Shown here: one piece after another, positions 60,401 to 64,000 of the stretch
How the letters are laid out: every line of letters begins with the position of its first letter
How positions within the stretch are numbered: the stretch's first letter is position 1
NCBI GenBank assembly: GCA_022818135.1
Contig: JAFMSR010000014.1
Coordinates: 40,524,291-40,588,290 of the forward strand
Direction of reading: 5' to 3'
Length of the DNA stretch: 64,000 bases
From: Saxidomus purpurata
Lineage: Eukaryota > Mollusca > Bivalvia > Venerida > Veneridae
Translations under genes and position numbers: made by a program
The notes under the pieces: model-generated
What the model was told of the DNA's origin: nothing
Seen by the model: only the letters and a program-made list of their open reading frames with translations
The model's database searches: none

Positions 60401-63400
60401 TTGGTTGCTAAAACAAGTTCTTACAACTTATATTAACCGCTCTTGAGATTCACCCAGATGTTAACCTCAGAGGGGGGGGGGGGGATATGCAATATTATGT
60501 CTTCCCTAAGGACACTACAACATCATGCCACTGTGGGGGATCAAACCTGTGATCCTTAAATCTTAAGGCAAACTTGCTACCACTGTGCTATGGCACCATA
60601 GTTAAAGTTCTTATTCCATAAACAACTTCCTCTAAATGGCCTCTATTAATGTGTTATTTATCAACTTGATCCTTTCAAAACTTTTTGATGTATGATCCAG
60701 ACAAAAGATTGAAGGAAGAACGATATCGAGGGTTGACCGCAAAACTGTCGTAACTTGTATGAAATAAAGGACTTCTGTCAGTTTGGGGTCAACCCTCGAT
60801 ATGGTCCCCACTTTGGAAAGCATAAAAACGTAACAAATCTAGTAACCAGAAATTTGTGTACACCTGATTCATGAGCAGAAACAAAGCCTTGCATATGTAC
60901 CAGAAAAATAGTTAGGTAAAAAAAAAAAAAAGTATGTTTCCTGTAACCTTACCGACCCTCCTTTTTTTACCCCCTACCCAAATTTCATTATGACCCTGAA
61001 AAAAAAATGGCATGAAGAAAATTTCTATTTCCATAGAATTTTGTGTTGTCTGTGTTCAAAAGAACATTTTTTATTGATCTTATCCATAAGTACTACATAA
61101 AATACCTAGTAAAAGCTGAATACTTTTTTGGGTACCCATCAAATTACAAGTCCACATTAAAAAAAAAATTCCCTACCTACCTACTCATCTTTTTTTTTCA
61201 GCATGTTTTAGAAAACAGACATATTTTTTTGGGCCTTACCTGACGATGGAACCGTTATGTTCTGTAAGTTTCCAGGTATTTATAAGCGTATCATCAGACC
61301 CTGTCACAAATGTTGACTTGTTCAACCAACCTCCACATGTTACAGCTTTTGTATGGGCCTGAAAAAAAATCAAAAGTAAGTTGTCCAGTAAGAAATTAAG
61401 TCTTAGACATTCAATGTAACAGCTATATACCTGAAAAATAACAATATATCGTATCCTGTATCTAACAATGACCATAAAATAAGTTGAATTCGACTTACAT
61501 AGATCACCAATTCAGCCCCATCTCCTCATAGGGAACTGCACTCATATAACCCAATCTCCTTTTTAGGGCACTGAACTAACTGACCCAGTCTCCTCATGGG
61601 GAGCTGCGCTGACTGACCTGTAAGGACACTTGTACTGACTTGACTGAACTAAAATCCTCACAGTCACTTGTACTGACATGACCCCAATCCCCTCATAGGA
61701 ACTGCACTCACATTAACCAAATCTCCTTAGGTATGAGAATGAAACCTATTTATAAATAAATAACTTTACACAAACGTGGTACCACATGTGCATTTTGTCT
61801 CTCATGTGCAATGTATATGTTATGACTTACTTTTAAAGTTACTACACACGTGTAGCTCGATCGGCTCATGGTGGATGCTGTCCATATCTTAACTGTGCCA
61901 TCTCTGAGAAGAAGAAACATGTACATGTATGTATATTTATAGATCGGATCGATATACATGTACGTACATGTACACACATACAGAACACAGTAAAGTTCCT
62001 GTATTGAGACCATCCTTTGGACTAGTATAAAAAGTGGTCTTATTAATGAATCAGTCTTATTAGCAAAACCTTTTTACAGTCAACTCCGTATATAACAAAC
62101 TCCTCAGGACCATTTAAATGTGTTCCTTATTTCCATATCCTGAGTATGTCATATCCATATAGCATTTTCATATAAAATAAAGAAGTAAAAAAATTTGGGC
62201 TAATAAATTTTGTTCCTTATATCCGAAAATTTCGCTATATCCAGAGTCGCTATATACAGAATTAACTGGTCTTGTCTTAATATTAAGGGAGGTCTTTATA
62301 GCGAAACTTAAGTAATTTAGACTTCAAGTGATGCTGATTCCCCTAAGAAAGATGAGCAATATTATCTTGTTGTGATTGTTAATGTTTTAAGCATTTTCAG
62401 ATTCGTTTTTCACTCTCATAATATGCTACAATACTTATACTTATACTCTGTCTATTTTCTTTAAAAAATGGATATGTTGGTTTTAGTACTAAACCATGTG
62501 TTTAATGATATTTTGTAATTAAAACCGCAGTATTTTTGTTTGATCCATGGCTATATTTAAAAATATTCAAAACTGTTGTGCGCTATTTTGAATGTTGATG
62601 TTTGCGACCATTTTACGGAATCGATGTGATGTCATATTTGTTTATACATGTATACATTTATGATAATAAATGTGTAAATTGGTGTAGATTTTCTTTTTCC
62701 ATATAATTTGCAAAAATTATTAAAATGTTACAATAATTATTTAAAGTTTGACAATAGGTTGAATTTTTAACGCGGTATTATTACATACAGTAAAACCCCT
62801 ATAATAAGACCACCATTCGGACTTTATGGAACTGGTCTTATTAGCGGGGTGGTCTCAGTATTGAGTTTGGTCTTTTTGTACTGGATAGTATTTATTTTAT
62901 TATAGCAAGATCATTATGTACATGTAGCAATTGGTCTTTACAAATTATAGACAGAAAATGATCTGTATAAAGTCATGTACTTCTCATGAATAAAATGTAT
63001 AGCATTTTTCATTAAATAAAACAATTTCTGACTTGCACTTCAAACAAAAAAAAGTTTGCCATTTACTGGAATATGTTGCTTTCAGCATTAATTCAGTATG
63101 TCATTTACATGTATTCCTAAACACTTCAAAACTAAAAGTTTCTGATCACCACTTAAAGCATAACAAGAGTTGATTGTATGCTTGAACATTAAATTTTCAC
63201 CCACTGTCTTTCTATCTCACCTGTCGTCAGACAGATCACACATTGTTTTGCTTGTGCAATTAAATTTTTAACAGTTTCCCCCACCGATTATCACATCAAA
63301 TGTATTAAATAAATCAAAGACAATTAATTATCAAACACTTCCGTGTTTGTTTCACACCATCCTTGACCTTTGCCGTAAAGTGGTCGTAAAGTGGTCGCTC

Positions 63401-63967
63401 AATTGTCGTAAATTGGTCATTAGTTGTTGTAAAACTTGGGCAGATGTTGTTTATGTTATCATTAAGATGTAAACAATACACATGAAATTGAGGTGAGAAA
63501 TGCCTGCGGTCGCATTATAGGATTAAAATAGCACTTGATTAATGAAAAGGGACTGTATTTAGTGGTCGTATTACGGAATAACGGGGTGGTCGTATTTTCG
63601 GAGTTAGCGACCAATAAGATATATAGAGAAAAATTCTGTTCTGAAAAATATTGGTCTCATTAGCGGGGTGGTCTCGAAATCGGGGTGGTCGCAAATAGGG
63701 TTTTTACTGTATATGAATTTCAGATGATATATACATGTCCAACTATTACCTGCTTCCTGACAGTATAATTGGAATTCCCCTAGCAGTATTGCTGCACACA
63801 AAGGTCACAGGTGCATCATGTCCACCAATCACAGTCCTCGATTCCTGGTCACATGACCATAACTTGATACTCTTGTCCAATGATGTGGTACATAGACGAC
63901 CTTGGTTATCAGAGTCCACAGAGAGCACCTTGTCTGAATGTCCCGTCAGATTGGCAAGTTCATTTGC
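54438..63967 (-). CDS. C-terminal eight exons of a WD40-repeat protein, probably TEP1-like (telomerase/vault-associated protein 1), 5' end outside the window
   Basis: Exons in transcript order are 63750-63967, 61831-61903, 61240-61358, 60083-60238, 57099-57201, 56360-56566, 55099-55200 and 54438-54575. They join in matching phases to 371 residues ending in TAA. WD40 blades are visible: LTGHSDKVLSVD...TSLDKSIKLWSC, IGGHDAPVTFV...LSGSRDGTVKIWT, HTKAVTCGGW...TGSDDTLINTWKL, TTEWSGKLGVWT, TTMDGYVLQV and HSAEITCTV...TGSKDQTIKIWD. A hydrophilic insert (KSGKTGNKLG...DDTPHKEDQNWV) comes from exon 56360-56566. The C-terminus (VVYGD-like VYGDELGFIHFLTW) resembles, from memory, the G-D-x-x-G-x-x-x-F-L-x-W end of TEP1. 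TEP1 is a large RNP protein of vaults and telomerase with TROVE, NACHT and WD40 parts. Other NACHT-WD proteins remain possible because those N-terminal domains are not in view. Confidence 0.7.
55415..55615 (-). mobile_element. tRNA-derived SINE (family 1) in a WD40-gene intron
   Basis: The minus strand shows GTGACGCAGTGGTAGCAC, the B box CCTGGGTTCAAATCC, and the body AGCAAGACACAGATATTTC then GATTCCATCTGG. Confidence 0.7.
55775..55885 (+). mobile_element. SINE family 3 fragment, plus strand
   Basis: GAGAGTTTGAGCCCGACTGG (B box), then CCTCCTAATATGACACCAG and TGAGCTAAAATAAATTG. Counterpart of 22146-22322. Confidence 0.6.
57284..58232. repeat. 29-bp minisatellite, about 32 copies, in a WD40-gene intron
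   Basis: The unit CAGTTTATAGGCCAGCAG plus TTTACCTAACT is repeated with few changes for about 950 bp and becomes degenerate near 58060-58200. On the minus strand (gene sense) each unit contains TTAG|GTAAAC, TTAG|GTAAGC or TTAG|GTGAGC. It begins about 80 bp upstream (gene sense) of the acceptor of exon 57099-57201. Confidence 0.95.
58233..58694 (-). repeat. TGACCTTTGACC-type repeat, interrupted by a hAT-like element
   Basis: Three or so cycles of about 130 bp contain AAGGTCACAGTGACCTTGACC-like text, TACCAAGTTTGAAATGTCA and GAAACCATTTTTAAA. It resumes after the insertion at 59435-59580. 58280-58292 reads GGTCACAGTGACC, a perfect palindrome. Confidence 0.75.
58695..59434. mobile_element. hAT-like non-autonomous element with perfect 8-bp target duplication, 740 bp
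   Basis: ACTGTGAC is present at 58687-58694 and again at 59435-59442. The element starts TAGTGATAGAAATCGG and ends TCGGAACATCACTA, inverted ends of the TAGTGAT type. Internal AATCGATTATCGG motifs recur near both ends. Frames inside have no transposase domain. Eight-base duplications are diagnostic of hAT. Confidence 0.8.
59825..60000 (-). mobile_element. tRNA-derived SINE (family 1)
   Basis: The minus strand contains CCAGGGTTCGATCCC, GTCCTTAGGCAAGACACA and TTCCATCTGGAATGAGTCTC. The tRNA head is cut short near ATGTCCAGG. Confidence 0.7.
60410..60600 (-). mobile_element. tRNA-derived SINE (family 1) with an internal G/C run
   Basis: The minus strand has CCATAGCACAGTGGTAGCA, the B box CACAGGTTTGATCCCC, and the body GTCCTTAGGGAAGAC. 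A run of 12 G at about 60472-60483 replaces the usual GAGAGAGG part. Confidence 0.65.
60723..60802. mobile_element. 80-bp hairpin MITE
   Basis: ATATCGAGGGTTGACCGC pairs with GGGGTCAACCCTCGATAT over about 25 bp including AAACTG/CAGTTT, leaving a loop of about 30 bp. It lies between exons 60083-60238 and 61240-61358. Confidence 0.75.
61990..62290. mobile_element. Nested pair of pogo/Tigger-like MITEs
   Basis: An outer GGTCTTA-family copy (ACAGTAAAGTTCCTGTATTG at the left, AGCGAAACTTAAG at the right) is split by an inner copy at 62077-62268 (CAGTCAACTCCGTATATAAC...ATACAGAATTAACTG) of the TTCCTTATATCC family. Confidence 0.6.
62788..63709. mobile_element. Pogo/Tigger-like non-autonomous element, 922 bp, in a WD40-gene intron
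   Basis: TA|CAGTAAAACCCCTATAATA at the left and ATAGGGTTTTTACTG|TA at the right are inverted ends flanked by TA. GCGGGGTGGTCTC and related GGTCG words repeat near both ends. No transposase frame. Confidence 0.75.
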
Positions 63968-64000
63968 CTAACGAAAATATAAATAACAGTTTACAAACAT

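Overview
This window looks like nuclear DNA from a bivalve or other mollusc. The genes are intron-rich animal genes with GT/AG junctions that keep frame. The background is AT-rich and crowded with tRNA-derived SINEs, AGCTCAC-type repeat blocks, MITEs and minisatellites, which I associate with clam-like genomes. That assignment is inference; no search was run. There is no prokaryotic operon structure, CRISPR array or bona fide tRNA/rRNA gene. Positions 12022-12521 are a 500-N assembly gap.

Layout: (1) 2565-11469, minus: seven phase-consistent exons of an SLC16-type (monocarboxylate transporter-like) MFS carrier lacking its first exon(s). (2) 12.5-17.4 kb: repeat country, including a tandem array of 145-bp units rich in AGGTCA-like motifs. 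(3) 19892-21335, plus: two-exon HIG1-domain mitochondrial protein. (4) 26730-31431, minus: two-exon BRF2-like TFIIIB subunit; its intron holds two non-autonomous DNA transposons. (5) 31540-36544: a 5-kb GC-rich Ty3/gypsy-type LTR retrotransposon with 246-bp LTRs, intact gag and a gutted pol, starting 109 bp upstream of the BRF2 ATG and in the same orientation. (6) 36.5-41.7 kb: an inverted (AC)n-bearing module, a 5'-truncated non-LTR retrotransposon interrupted by another copy of that module, and smaller repeats. (7) 42125-49391, plus: a complete 11-exon SMYD5 methyltransferase gene. (8) 54438-63967, minus: the last eight exons of a WD40 protein that I read as TEP1-like; it continues past the right edge. 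Its introns contain a roughly 32-copy 29-bp minisatellite, a hAT-like element with a perfect 8-bp target duplication, a hairpin MITE and large pogo/Tigger-like elements.

The five host genes are ordinary housekeeping or transport genes with no shared pathway. The more unusual content is in the repeats: a gypsy 3' LTR placed as a possible promoter for BRF2, a helix-hairpin-helix-like motif at the start of its Gag, a mobile microsatellite-bearing module present three times within about 5.3 kb, a minisatellite whose every unit carries a splice-donor-like AG|GTRA on the sense strand of its host gene, and repeat families carrying nuclear-receptor-like half-site arrangements. I saw no convincing new enzymatic or defence system.
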